Assembly: GCF_031432315.1 (NCBI RefSeq)
Contig: NZ_JAVKGO010000005.1
Span: 100,317 to 164,316, forward strand
Length of the DNA: 64,000 bases
Source: Serpentinicella sp031432315
GTDB taxonomy: Bacteria > Bacillota > Clostridia > Peptostreptococcales > Natronincolaceae
Reading direction: 5' to 3'
Shown: piece after piece, positions 25,213-33,723 of the stretch
How the letters are laid out: each line of letters begins with the position of its first letter
How positions within the stretch are numbered: the stretch's first letter is position 1
Made by a program: the position numbers and the translations under genes
The notes under the pieces: generated by a model
Databases searched by the model: none
Told to the model about the DNA's origin: nothing
What the model saw: only the letters and a program-made list of their open reading frames with translations

Positions 25213-26151
25213 ATGTTTTATAACCAAATGCCTTGTCCTCAAGGTACTACACCTTATATAGTTCAAGCAGGTGATACTTTTTACAGACTAGCAATTAGAT
25301 ATAATACAACAATAGAGGCAATAGCAGCAGCAAATCCAAATGTTAATCCAAATATGTTAATGATTGGGCAACAACTTTGTATACCTACAGCTCCACCACC
25401 TACTACGTGTCCTGAAGGAACTATGCCTTATACAATTCGTGCGGGAGATACTTTCTTTGCAATCGCTAGAAGAAATAATATATCCCTTGATGCCCTTATT
25501 GCAGCAAACCCTGGAGTAGATCCTGACAGGTTATTTATTGGCCAGGTCATTTGTGTTCCTAGAACACCACCGCCAATTACATGTCCTGAGGGAACCACAC
25601 CATATACAATTCGAGCGGGGGACACTTTCTTTGCTATTGCTAGAAGATTAAATATCTCACTAGATGCACTTATAGCTGCCAACCCTGGAGTAGATCCCGA
25701 TAGATTGCAAATTGGTCAGGTTATTTGTGTTCCTAAGACTACACCACCACCTGCACCAGTATGCCCTACTTTGAGAGTCGGCAGTCGTACTGAATCAGTA
25801 AGAAAGCTACAAACGCTTTTAAGAGATGCTGGCTTTGATCCGGGTCCAATCGATGGTATTTTTGGCTCAAAAACAGAAGCAGCGGTTAGAGCTTTTCAAA
25901 GAAGTAAAGGATTAGTGGTAGACGGCATAGTCGGTATACGCACATGGACTGCGCTTGGAGTTGATTGTGATGCCCCGACACCACCGCCTACATGTCCTGC
26001 GGGAACTACTCCTTATACGATAAGAGCTGGAGATACTTTTTTCAATCTTGCAAGCAGATTTAACACTACTGTAGATGCAATTAGAAGGGCTAATCCTGGT
26101 GTTGATCCAGACAGATTACAAATTGGCCAGATTATTTGCATACCATCATAA
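25213..26151 (+). CDS. LysM-repeat and peptidoglycan-binding-domain protein
   Basis: A 312-residue protein built of LysM, LysM, LysM, PG_binding_1 and a fourth LysM, joined by Pro/Thr linkers. Each LysM has the pattern TPYTIRAGDTFFAIA...LDALIAANPGVDPDRL.IGQVICVP. The PG_binding_1 unit (about residues 188-253) is VGSRTESVRKLQTLLRDAGF to GPIDGIFG. Cys residues near each LysM end could form disulfides. There is no classical signal peptide, as in SafA and other spore-coat LysM proteins, so a spore coat or cortex location is likely. AAAGGAGGAG precedes the ATG. Confidence 0.9.
   Translation: MFYNQMPCPQGTTPYIVQAGDTFYRLAIRYNTTIEAIAAANPNVNPNMLMIGQQLCIPTAPPPTTCPEGTMPYTIRAGDTFFAIARRNNISLDALIAANPGVDPDRLFIGQVICVPRTPPPITCPEGTTPYTIRAGDTFFAIARRLNISLDALIAANPGVDPDRLQIGQVICVPKTTPPPAPVCPTLRVGSRTESVRKLQTLLRDAGFDPGPIDGIFGSKTEAAVRAFQRSKGLVVDGIVGIRTWTALGVDCDAPTPPPTCPAGTTPYTIRAGDTFFNLASRFNTTVDAIRRANPGVDPDRLQIGQIICIPS
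25418..25736 (+). repeat. Tandem near-identical LysM coding units
   Basis: LysM units 2 and 3 (about 25418-25565 and 25590-25736) encode almost the same 45 residues. They differ mainly at synonymous positions and at RRNN versus RRLN. This suggests an intragenic duplication kept under protein-level selection. It is coding, not a CRISPR array. Confidence 0.75.
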
Positions 26152-26166
26152 AGTTCAAAAGTAAAA

Positions 26167-26198
26167 AAGAAGCACTTCATTAGAAGTGCTTCTTTTAT
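26167..26198. terminator. Terminator between the LysM and DNA glycosylase genes
   Basis: AAGAAGCACTTC and GAAGTGCTTCTT form a perfect 12-bp stem with an ATTA loop and T/A runs on both sides. It serves the convergent genes. Confidence 0.88.
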
Positions 26199-26800
26199 TT
26201 ACCAGCTGCTACCTCCCATAAATAAAGGGAAGCTACGGAACCATAGGGAGAATATAAATTTTTATATTGCTTATACATTTCTTTTTTAACTGTTTCTATT
26301 TGATGTAATTCCATCAAACCTTTTTTTATTCCTAAATCTTTATTACTAAATACATCTAGTCTGTTTAATGAAAAGATTAAGAGCATCTCAGCAGTCCAAG
26401 TACCAACCCCATCGAGTTCAGTTAATATATTAACAATTTCTTGGTTTTGCATATGATCAAATGAATTAAAATCAACTAACCCTGTTGTTACTGCTTCTGC
26501 AATACCTTTTATATATTTAATTTTTCTTAAACTTATGCCACATTCCCTAATTAATCCTTCATCTATTACAACTACATTTTTAGGGTTAACCTCTCCAACT
26601 GTATTTACAAATCGATTAAATACGGTTTGTGCTGCTTTAGTAGATATCTGTTGACTAATTATACTACTAATTAAGGCTTCAAAAGGATCTGTCTTCATTT
26701 CTCTTTTAATATAACCAACACGATCAATAACAGTGGCTAGTTTTGGATCTTGTTTTTTTAAATACTCTATTGCTTCTTCATTATATTTAAAGTACTGCAT
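26195..26800 (-). CDS. DNA-3-methyladenine glycosylase (AlkA-like, HhH-GPD)
   Basis: A 201-residue base-excision glycosylase. The HhH motif is LTELDGVGTWTAEMLLIFS, followed by NRLDVFSNKDLGIKKG, where the Asp of KDLG is the catalytic residue of AlkA-type enzymes. The N-terminal SSIISQQISTKAAQTVF is also characteristic. No iron-sulfur Cys cluster is present, which excludes the MutY/Nth class. The substrate is probably alkylated purines. AGGAGTAGGAG precedes the ATG; it ends inside the shared terminator. Confidence 0.92.
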   Translation of the reverse strand: MQYFKYNEEAIEYLKKQDPKLATVIDRVGYIKREMKTDPFEALISSIISQQISTKAAQTVFNRFVNTVGEVNPKNVVVIDEGLIRECGISLRKIKYIKGIAEAVTTGLVDFNSFDHMQNQEIVNILTELDGVGTWTAEMLLIFSLNRLDVFSNKDLGIKKGLMELHQIETVKKEMYKQYKNLYSPYGSVASLYLWEVAAGK

Positions 26801-26818
26801 ACTCCTACTCCTTTTTAT

Positions 26819-27736
26819 TTAATAACCTATTCTTGTCCAATCAAATAAAATACCGGGATCTGTTTTTCTACCAGGCGCATATTCGTCATGTCCAACTACA
26901 TGCTTACGATTCCTTGGAATAGATGGAAGCCTGTTGTGTATATCATTTAATAAGTTATTAAGTGCATTATACTGATCATCAGTATAACCAATAAACTCAG
27001 GATTAATAGACCTATATGTATCTTCTGTAATAATTGATAACATCTCTTCTTTTGTTCCTATGGCAAGAAGTTCAATCCCTATAGAATAATCATTTAGCTT
27101 ATTTTCATATTCTGGAAACAGTGGTAGATTTCCTGAACCTGCATGATATGCTACTCTATCTTCTGGTACAAGCCGATAAATTTCACCATCTCTACAAATC
27201 ATATAATGAGCTGAAACCCCATAATCATCAAATATTTTGTATATATCATCAACTTTATAAGGGTTTTGTGGGTTTAATGCAACATTACTTATAAAGTGTA
27301 TCATAATATGAGTTATCGTCTCTGTTCTTTCTCTTGAATTTTTCTCAGGCAATAAGTAATCGATTACTTTCATGTTACTCTCATTAGTTAGCTCAATATT
27401 TTTATTATCAATACTTTTTTCTAATTTAGTTGTTTTATCTGCTTTTACTTCATTGGCTATGGATGATTCTTTTGTATCTATAACGTTTTGTTCTTCTTTA
27501 GTTGCTTCATTAGTTAGAGTCATTTCATTTGTACCTATTACGTTTTTGTCTTCTACGCTTATTTCATTATCATCAACAACAGGTATTTTTTTTATGAAAT
27601 CTTCATTGCTATCAGCTTGTTCGTAAGGTTCAATATCAGTAGTTACAGTAACTTCACCTTTACAACCAACTAATATGGAGATAGTCACCATAAGCAATAA
27701 AGTTATTAATATCTTCTTACTATTTTTAAATTTCAT
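26819..27736 (-). CDS. N-acetylmuramoyl-L-alanine amidase lipoprotein (Amidase_2)
   Basis: A 305-residue cell-wall hydrolase with a lipoprotein signal ending SILVGC (Cys24), a long Thr/Asn/Glu-rich linker to about residue 125, then an Amidase_2 zinc domain. Zinc and catalytic residues are visible in THIMIHFIS (His near 147), DRVAYHAGSG, and the C-terminal HVVGHDEYAPGRKTDPG with His and the Lys/Asp pair. It cleaves the amide bond between muramic acid and the stem peptide. GAGGTG precedes the ATG. It lies 18 bp from the glycosylase gene and could share its mRNA. Confidence 0.9.
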   Translation of the reverse strand: MKFKNSKKILITLLLMVTISILVGCKGEVTVTTDIEPYEQADSNEDFIKKIPVVDDNEISVEDKNVIGTNEMTLTNEATKEEQNVIDTKESSIANEVKADKTTKLEKSIDNKNIELTNESNMKVIDYLLPEKNSRERTETITHIMIHFISNVALNPQNPYKVDDIYKIFDDYGVSAHYMICRDGEIYRLVPEDRVAYHAGSGNLPLFPEYENKLNDYSIGIELLAIGTKEEMLSIITEDTYRSINPEFIGYTDDQYNALNNLLNDIHNRLPSIPRNRKHVVGHDEYAPGRKTDPGILFDWTRIGY

Positions 27737-27845
27737 TTATTACACCTCAATATCGATAAATTTTGATTTCAGTCAATTATACTATAATCTTGAATTTTAA
27801 TCCACAAATAACAAAATCAGATAGAATATTATCTATCTGATTTTA

Positions 27846-28538
27846 TTATTTATTAACTAATTCAAATTCAACTTTTATACACTCACCTATTACCTTAATC
27901 TCATCTATACCTCTAACTGTATGATCATTTTTCACTTGTCTGGATAATGCAACTTTCCTATTAGCTTCTTTTCTTAGCTGCCTTATCATTTTTTTCTGAT
28001 CCAGCTCTATTAGATATATCCGATTGTTATGAATTTCTTTCGTTTTATATACCATAACAATATCATTTTTGTTAATACGAAATTGTTCCATTTCGTTAGA
28101 GGATGATTGAATAAATATAATTTTATCCCATTGATATCCATCCACTTTTTTACCTAGCACTGGCAACTCTTTGTACTTTACAATCTTATCAGAAACTAAA
28201 TCATAAACAGGAAATCTTTTTATTATATTAGCTAATGCATCAGACCATTGTTCATTAGGTTCGACACTATAAAGTTCGTTTATGTTACTTTTACTATTAT
28301 CTTTTTTTCTTTTATTTTCACTTGGAGTATCTTCTTTTATTTCATCTTGGAATGTTAACGCTGAACTTGCGCCTAATTTCTTTAAGATATTCTCTGCTAT
28401 TTTTTCATTGATAACTTTTTTACCGGATTCTATTTGTATAATATAATTTGCTGACAAGCCACATTTCTTTGCTAACTCTTTTTCAGTCATTTTTGCTTTT
28501 TGTCGCGCTTGTTTTATTGTTTCTGCGACCCGATTCAT
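27846..28538 (-). CDS. XRE family regulator with a C-terminal S24-like domain
   Basis: A 230-residue protein. Residues 5-60 form a Cro/CI helix-turn-helix (AKKCGLSANYIIQIESGKKV). A charged linker (75-95) leads to a beta-rich C-terminal domain. IFIQSSSNEMEQFRINKNDIVMVY resembles the Ser-Met/GD segment of LexA-type S24 peptidases, and RIYLIELDQKKMIRQL the region of the catalytic Lys. The Ser and Lys are not convincingly placed, so it may be a non-cleaving ligand or dimer domain. GGGGGCT precedes the ATG. No phage genes are nearby. Confidence 0.75.
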   Translation of the reverse strand: MNRVAETIKQARQKAKMTEKELAKKCGLSANYIIQIESGKKVINEKIAENILKKLGASSALTFQDEIKEDTPSENKRKKDNSKSNINELYSVEPNEQWSDALANIIKRFPVYDLVSDKIVKYKELPVLGKKVDGYQWDKIIFIQSSSNEMEQFRINKNDIVMVYKTKEIHNNRIYLIELDQKKMIRQLRKEANRKVALSRQVKNDHTVRGIDEIKVIGECIKVEFELVNK

Positions 28539-28656
28539 ACTTTAGCCCCCTTTTTACTAACACTACGCACTTTATTATAACAGATTCCATAATTTAATGT
28601 TAATGTCGATTTTAAAAATAAAAACCCAAGTTAGGGCTTTTATTTTTATTAAAGCA

Positions 28657-29331
28657 CTACTTGAGTATTTTTTTTATTTCTTTTGTTATAATTTCTACTT
28701 GTTCTGGTTTTTCTATTAAATCTACCTTATCAATATCTATTACTAAAACAGGTGAATGTGTATAGTTCTTAATCCAATTTTTATAACGATTATGAAGGTC
28801 AATCCAATAGTCGTTTGGTATCTTTTGTTCCATTTCTCTGCCTCTCTGGTTTATTCTTTTTAAGATTGTATCAATGCTTCCATCGAGAAATATCATTAAA
28901 TCAGGTTTAACTAAATAGGGTGTCATCATACAATAAAAAAGCTCTGAATATGTGTCAAAATCCCTGTCAGACATTTTTTTATTGTCATGTAATGACTTAG
29001 CAAAAATCTCTACGTCTTCGTAAATACTTCGATCTTGTATATGGTTTTGATTAAGTTCTCCAATTCTTTTTTGATCTTGAAATCTTTGACTTAAAAAATA
29101 TAACTGAAGATGAAAACTCCAACGTGACTGATCTTCATAAAAATCAGAAAGGTATGGATTTCCTACAACTTTTTCAAAACTTGTATTAAATTCTAAGGCA
29201 TTTCCCATTATTTCAGTAAAGGTTGACTTACCTGCCCCAACATTACCAGATATAGTAATAAAGTATCCATCACCATTTTTTCTTTCTTTTGGTTCTAATT
29301 TGTTAGGAACAATTAATTTAGTTAACATCAT
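28657..29331 (-). CDS. Deoxynucleoside kinase (second of a tandem pair)
   Basis: A 224-residue dNK-family kinase that phosphorylates purine or pyrimidine deoxynucleosides in the salvage pathway. It shows the P-loop ISGNVGAGKSTF near residue 27, NPYLSDFYED, the DRSIYEDVEIF motif (ERS-type, with Asp-Arg) near 103, and the lid RINQRGREMEQ. AGGAGG lies upstream of ATGATG; the start overlaps the stop of its partner by 4 bp. The specificity (dA/dC or dG) cannot be told from sequence alone. Confidence 0.9.
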   Translation of the reverse strand: MMLTKLIVPNKLEPKERKNGDGYFITISGNVGAGKSTFTEIMGNALEFNTSFEKVVGNPYLSDFYEDQSRWSFHLQLYFLSQRFQDQKRIGELNQNHIQDRSIYEDVEIFAKSLHDNKKMSDRDFDTYSELFYCMMTPYLVKPDLMIFLDGSIDTILKRINQRGREMEQKIPNDYWIDLHNRYKNWIKNYTHSPVLVIDIDKVDLIEKPEQVEIITKEIKKILK

Positions 29332-30008
29332 TTATCCTCCTTCAGGTAATAATTCTGTCCCGTTGCATTATTGATCTCCTGAAGGACGTATTTTACATCC
29401 TCTGGATTATTTACAAAATCTCTATTTGTAACATTAATAGAAATGACTTTTGGTATTTCTGTAAAGTAATGCTTTAATGAGCAAGGCGCAAAGTAGTGTG
29501 CATACTCATCACTTAAGTCAGAAATATATTGTTTACTCATATTTCTTTCAAAGGGACGATCTCTCATTTCAATTCGCTTCATTAAAAAATCAACATCACC
29601 ATGTAAGTAAATAATAACATCAGGTTGTATTAGTCCATCTATCAATATAGAGTAAACTTGTTTATATTTTTGGAACTGATTTAAATCTAAAGTTAAACCA
29701 GCAAAAATAAGATTTTTAATTATATTGTAATCTGCTATAACTGGTATCCCTTGTTCTAATTTTTTAGTTTGAACATCACTAAGCTGTTTAAGGCGATTAC
29801 ATAAAAAAAACATTTCTGTTTGAAATGCGTATTCCTCTATGTTTTCATAAAAATCTTTTAAATACGGGTTTTCTTCAATAATCTCTCTAAGAGAAAAAGC
29901 ATCTACGTGTTTTGATAAAATTTTTGTAAGGGTTGTTTTGCCGACCCCAATTGGTCCTTCCACAGAAAGAAATAATGGTCTTGGTGTACTGTTAATTGCT
30001 GTAGTCAT
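29328..30008 (-). CDS. Deoxynucleoside kinase (first of a tandem pair)
   Basis: A 226-residue paralogue of its neighbour. The P-loop is VEGPIGVGKTTLTK near residues 16-29, followed by IIEENPYLKDFYEN, the IADYNIIKNLIFA region where its partner has DRSIYED, and the lid MRDRPFERNM. Bacilli have a similar dgk-dck pair, and the DYN variant is typical of the dGK side. The ATG at 30008 has GGGGGA upstream; an upstream in-frame ATG lacks it. A good promoter lies about 40 bp upstream. Confidence 0.9.
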   Translation of the reverse strand: MTTAINSTPRPLFLSVEGPIGVGKTTLTKILSKHVDAFSLREIIEENPYLKDFYENIEEYAFQTEMFFLCNRLKQLSDVQTKKLEQGIPVIADYNIIKNLIFAGLTLDLNQFQKYKQVYSILIDGLIQPDVIIYLHGDVDFLMKRIEMRDRPFERNMSKQYISDLSDEYAHYFAPCSLKHYFTEIPKVISINVTNRDFVNNPEDVKYVLQEINNATGQNYYLKEDK

Positions 30009-30046
30009 ATGTATTTCCCCCATACTATATTTTGTGTGCAATATCT

Positions 30047-30075
30047 ATAATACCTCTTTATATAGTATAAAACAA
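30047..30075 (-). promoter_or_regulatory. Promoter of the deoxynucleoside kinase pair
   Basis: On the minus strand TTGTTT (30070-30075) and TATTAT (30047-30052) are 17 bp apart. The -10 box lies about 40 bp before the ATG at 30008. Confidence 0.6.
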
Positions 30076-30283
30076 CCGCTATAATCTTATAAGATATTCC
30101 TTTATTTTATTTAAGTCGACATATTTCTCTTATTTTCTTTAGAATTCTTAAGTCTTTACTATATAGTTGTCCTATTATTGGTAAACGTTTTTTGAAAAAT
30201 ATATAAGTAAATACCTACTCAAATAATTGTTAAAAAATATAAACTATTTTCTTGCAAAACTTATAGCCTAACAATATAAGATA

Positions 30284-30321
30284 GCAAAAGAACAGATATC
30301 ATCATCTGTCCTTGTTCTTGC
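30284..30321 (-). terminator. Probable terminator of the chemoreceptor gene
   Basis: GCAAGAACA...ACAGAT and ATCTGTTCTTTTGC pair with a small bulge around a short loop. It lies 117 bp past the chemoreceptor stop, with a modest T run. Confidence 0.5.
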
Positions 30322-30437
30322 ACTATCATTATTTATTTTTTAAAACATACTGCTTATATACATCATCTATCTACTTATATATTGCAAACCTATAAGTTAT
30401 TGTGCTTATAATACTCCACACTCGTTTTTAAGTTTAT

Positions 30438-31964
30438 TTATGTGTGACTACAGCTTTCCATATCATCACAGCTATGCATTAAAAAATTTTCATTTTCTTG
30501 GAACAGTAAAGTTCCTTTTTCTGTTTGTCTCTTCACGCTATCGCTAATTTTATTAAGATACTTGAACACTTCTTTCGAGAGCGCATCTGCTTTGTTGTAT
30601 TCCGCCTCAGCCTGATTTTTATCGTTTGACTCAACTAGCTTTAATACAGTTTCACCAACCCTATGAAGTTGCTTGTGTACGCTATCAATGGCTTTCCAAT
30701 CTGAATCTATAGATGGATGCGTAACTTGCATGGCTTCATAAAAATGGCCAAAGGCACATTTTGAACCATTAATTTGTATCGGTCGCGTTTCCATATTAGA
30801 TACAATCTCTCTAAGGGTTTCCATCCAAGCAATATGACCTTCTTTTGCTGCATTAATTTTTTCTAAAAATTCATCATTTGATATGGCATTACTCCCACCG
30901 TGTAATGCGCTCATCATATTTTTTACGGTTGCTGATAAGTGGTCATCTATCCTAGAAATTTCTTTGGCATATTTAGCACTCAGCTGAGCATCTTCTTGTA
31001 TTGTTACTGTCATTTCACTTAGCTTTTCAGCATCTTTACTGGAGGCATCCATTGCTAAATTAATTTCCTCGGTGGATTTTTCAATGCCACCCATTGATTC
31101 ATTAATATATTTGACATCATTGATTGTGTTCTTAAGCATTTCAACATTTTGCTTCATCGTGTCTGTTACTGTTTCAATTTTTTGACTCATATGTTCAGTA
31201 GAGTCAATTGTGTTAACCATACTTTGCTTGCCTTCCTTAGCAGCATCTTGAATGTTATTAACAAAAGATTTCATACCAGATAAACTTGTTTTTGTGTCAT
31301 CTGCTAATTTTCTAATTTCTTCTGCAACAACAGCAAATCCTTTACCATGATTACCTGCTCTTGCAGCTTCTATTGAAGCGTTTAATGCCAGTAAATTTGT
31401 TTGCTCTGCTATAGCCCCTACTCCTTCAACTATGTCATTCACTTTTATTGCCATATCAACTAACTGCTCAATTTTCTCATTCATTACATTAGCATCTTTT
31501 ATAACGTTTTCTTTTAAACTGTTAATTTCCTCTAATTGTCTTTGGCTCGAATAATTTGTATCCATCAAATTTTGTGATGAACCTGACAGTTTGTTTAATG
31601 TATCAGAGGTAACATGCACTGTGTGATTCACTTCGTTCATACTGGCCGTAGTCTGTTCAACAATCGCTAAATTAGACTCACTTAACACTGCCATTTCTTG
31701 GGCAAATTCAATTAGTTTTTTTGAAATATGTGCCATATTAACATCAAAATTACTTAGGTCTATTGATACATCTAACACCTCATTTGCTGCTTCCTTCATT
31801 TCTGATTCATTCCTAAATAATCTATTAAAGAAATTAATAAAAGTTTTGTGTATAGGGTACTTAACATTTGGTTCTTCTTTTTGTATACCTTGCATGCGCG
31901 TTTCTGCATATTTAATTATTTCTTCTGCTTCCCAACAGGGTTTCTTTTTGAATTTTTTAAACAT
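30438..31964 (-). CDS. Soluble methyl-accepting chemotaxis protein with a CZB zinc-binding domain
   Basis: A 508-residue receptor with no membrane helix. The signalling hairpin tip is AIAEQTNLLALNASIEAARAG near residues 183-203, flanked by long coiled-coil and methylation helices. The C-terminal CZB domain (about 380-450) has HIAWMETL, KCAFGHFY, and VHKQLHRVG, giving the His/Cys/His/His zinc set. CZB receptors sense zinc-linked oxidants such as HOCl or zinc itself. The Cys in the CxFG motif is the redox switch. GGGAGG precedes the ATG. It is monocistronic. Confidence 0.92.
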   Translation of the reverse strand: MFKKFKKKPCWEAEEIIKYAETRMQGIQKEEPNVKYPIHKTFINFFNRLFRNESEMKEAANEVLDVSIDLSNFDVNMAHISKKLIEFAQEMAVLSESNLAIVEQTTASMNEVNHTVHVTSDTLNKLSGSSQNLMDTNYSSQRQLEEINSLKENVIKDANVMNEKIEQLVDMAIKVNDIVEGVGAIAEQTNLLALNASIEAARAGNHGKGFAVVAEEIRKLADDTKTSLSGMKSFVNNIQDAAKEGKQSMVNTIDSTEHMSQKIETVTDTMKQNVEMLKNTINDVKYINESMGGIEKSTEEINLAMDASSKDAEKLSEMTVTIQEDAQLSAKYAKEISRIDDHLSATVKNMMSALHGGSNAISNDEFLEKINAAKEGHIAWMETLREIVSNMETRPIQINGSKCAFGHFYEAMQVTHPSIDSDWKAIDSVHKQLHRVGETVLKLVESNDKNQAEAEYNKADALSKEVFKYLNKISDSVKRQTEKGTLLFQENENFLMHSCDDMESCSHT

Positions 31965-32040
31965 TCCGTTTCCTCCCTAACTCTAAATTTTTATTAAAAC
32001 TATTTGTCAGAATACATTATATGACTTAAATATATGTCTT

Positions 32041-32262
32041 TTAATAATTTGATATATTAAGCTTAGGTTTTTCTGCTGGTTTGGCAAAGTAATACCCCTG
32101 TACCAAATCTACTCCTACTTGTTTTAAATAATCTAACTCCTCTTTTGTTTCTACTCCCTCTGCCAGAATCTTTGTTTTACTGGATTGGGCCAAAGAAATA
32201 ATTCCACTAAGTATTAGTTGATTCATTTCATCTTTGTGAACATTACGAACAACCCCACCACT
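32041..32262 (-). pseudogene. C-terminal remnant of an EAL-domain c-di-GMP phosphodiesterase
   Basis: Only the last part of an EAL domain survives. It reads VVRNVHKDEMNQLILSGII, then AEGVETKEELDYL, then QGYYFAKPAEKP before the stop at 32041. AEGVET and QGYYFAKP are unmistakable EAL C-terminal motifs. The catalytic EAL motif and most ligands are missing, so it cannot hydrolyse c-di-GMP. An internal ATG at 32226 opens 61 codons but has no ribosome site. Homology begins abruptly near 32262, about 65 bp after the glycosyltransferase stop. A deletion probably removed about 200 residues. Confidence 0.85.
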
Positions 32263-32328
32263 ATAAATAGTTATTACTTTAATAAACTTTTATTCTTTTT
32301 TATATCAATCATACAAAATAATTTAGGA

Positions 32329-33723
32329 TTAGTTATTAAACTTTTTACGATTCATATCTCCCCATTTATTGTTTTTACGTTTGTATTCAAAAATCGCTAT
32401 AAACCGCCACCAAGTGGATAATTGTCTGTAGCCCAGATTTTCAAGAATACTATACAACACTAGTATTAAATATTCGGAGATTTTTTCATATTTTTTGTAG
32501 CTATACTCATCCAATAAAATAGCTCCAATAGATAAGAATATGCCGTATCCTACAGCAAGGGCAAAAAAGTACAGGGCAAACCTTAAATTAATAACTCCAT
32601 ATATTAATGAGAATGGGATAAAAATATAACCTATTATTTCTACTATAGGGCCTAGCATTTCAATCAAAACATAATAGGGAATGGCAAGCAGACCAACAAC
32701 TCCATACTGAGGGTTGAAAATTAAGTTTTTGTGATTTATTACTGTATCTATAAGACCTTTATGCCATCGCTTTCGTTGGTTTTTCAGTGTAGCTTTATCT
32801 TCAGGAACTTGGGTCCAGCAAACAGGGTCGGGTATAAATGCAACCTTATACTTCTTGCGCTGTTCTTTCATTATGCGATGAATTTTAACGATTAACTCCA
32901 TATCTTCACCGATTGTATCAGATGTGTACCCACCGGCATCTACCGCTACTTTTTTGTTAAATACTCCAAAGGCACCAGAAACAATCATTAAGGCATTAAT
33001 AGCGCTCCATCCCATTCTTCCAAATAAAAAGGCTCTTAAGTACTCTACAACCTGAAATCTTGCTAGATTATTTTTAGGAAGTCTTATCTCTTCTATAAAA
33101 CCTTGATCAACAACAGAACCATTAACCGGGCGTACAGTTCCACCAGATACCACTACACTTGGATTTTCAATAAAAGGCCGAACAACTTTTAAAAGTGCAT
33201 CTTGCTCTATTAATGAGTCGGCATCAATAGCTGTGAATAGAGGGTACTGACACACATTAATACCTGCATTTAGCGCATCCGCTTTACCACCATTTTTTTT
33301 ATCTATTACAATAATATTTTCCACTTGATTGGATACGTATATTCCCTTTACCTCTTTTGTATCAACTTGTTTACGATAGGGGATATCTATGCTTTGAAGG
33401 TTAAATGCTTCTTTTAGTGTCTTTAATGTATTATCTTTCGAACCATCATTAATAATTACTATTTCAAACTCACCATATTCAAGGCTAAGAAGTGCCTTGA
33501 CATTATCTACAATTGTTTCGTCTTCATTATAACAAGGGACAAGAATCGATAAGGGTGGGGTATAACTAAGCTCAATCATATCTTTATAAGACCAATACTT
33601 ATCCTTTTTATTGCTTATATAAATACTTCCTATAGATACTATGAAAAAAGCAGTATACACTAAATTTACAAACAACAAATAGAATAAAATAAAGTAATTA
33701 AAGTATCTTATTAAAGTAATCAT
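32329..33723 (-). CDS. Membrane glycosyltransferase, family 2 (poly-GlcNAc/cellulose-synthase-like)
   Basis: A 464-residue processive-type GT2. One N-terminal membrane helix precedes the catalytic domain: SILVPCYNEDETI (57-69), IINDGSKDN, TAIDADSLI (DxD), IGEDMEL (catalytic acid) and QRKRWHKG (QxxRW) near 320. Three to four C-terminal helices follow. The layout fits PgaC/IcaA or related enzymes that make and extrude a surface polysaccharide. No PilZ domain is present. The ATG directly abuts the HEAT gene stop after GGGGGAG. It is the last intact gene of the signalling operon. Confidence 0.9.
   Translation of the reverse strand: MITLIRYFNYFILFYLLFVNLVYTAFFIVSIGSIYISNKKDKYWSYKDMIELSYTPPLSILVPCYNEDETIVDNVKALLSLEYGEFEIVIINDGSKDNTLKTLKEAFNLQSIDIPYRKQVDTKEVKGIYVSNQVENIIVIDKKNGGKADALNAGINVCQYPLFTAIDADSLIEQDALLKVVRPFIENPSVVVSGGTVRPVNGSVVDQGFIEEIRLPKNNLARFQVVEYLRAFLFGRMGWSAINALMIVSGAFGVFNKKVAVDAGGYTSDTIGEDMELIVKIHRIMKEQRKKYKVAFIPDPVCWTQVPEDKATLKNQRKRWHKGLIDTVINHKNLIFNPQYGVVGLLAIPYYVLIEMLGPIVEIIGYIFIPFSLIYGVINLRFALYFFALAVGYGIFLSIGAILLDEYSYKKYEKISEYLILVLYSILENLGYRQLSTWWRFIAIFEYKRKNNKWGDMNRKKFNN

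Larger units (their letters stand above)
30042..30437. other. Intergenic region between the chemoreceptor 3' end and the dNK operon
   Basis: This is a 396-bp gap with no credible gene. It holds the dNK promoter near its left end and a terminator hairpin for the chemoreceptor. The remainder is AT-rich sequence in which I see no further structure or RNA motif. Confidence 0.6.

Noticed and set aside
25418..26140. Regularly spaced repeats that could look like a CRISPR array
   Set aside because: They are codons of LysM domains in one open frame, with no short palindromic repeat and no unique spacers.
30042..30437. Possible c-di-GMP riboswitch or small RNA near the chemoreceptor
   Set aside because: The GEMM core motifs are absent; a GCAAACC word occurs by chance without the paired parts.
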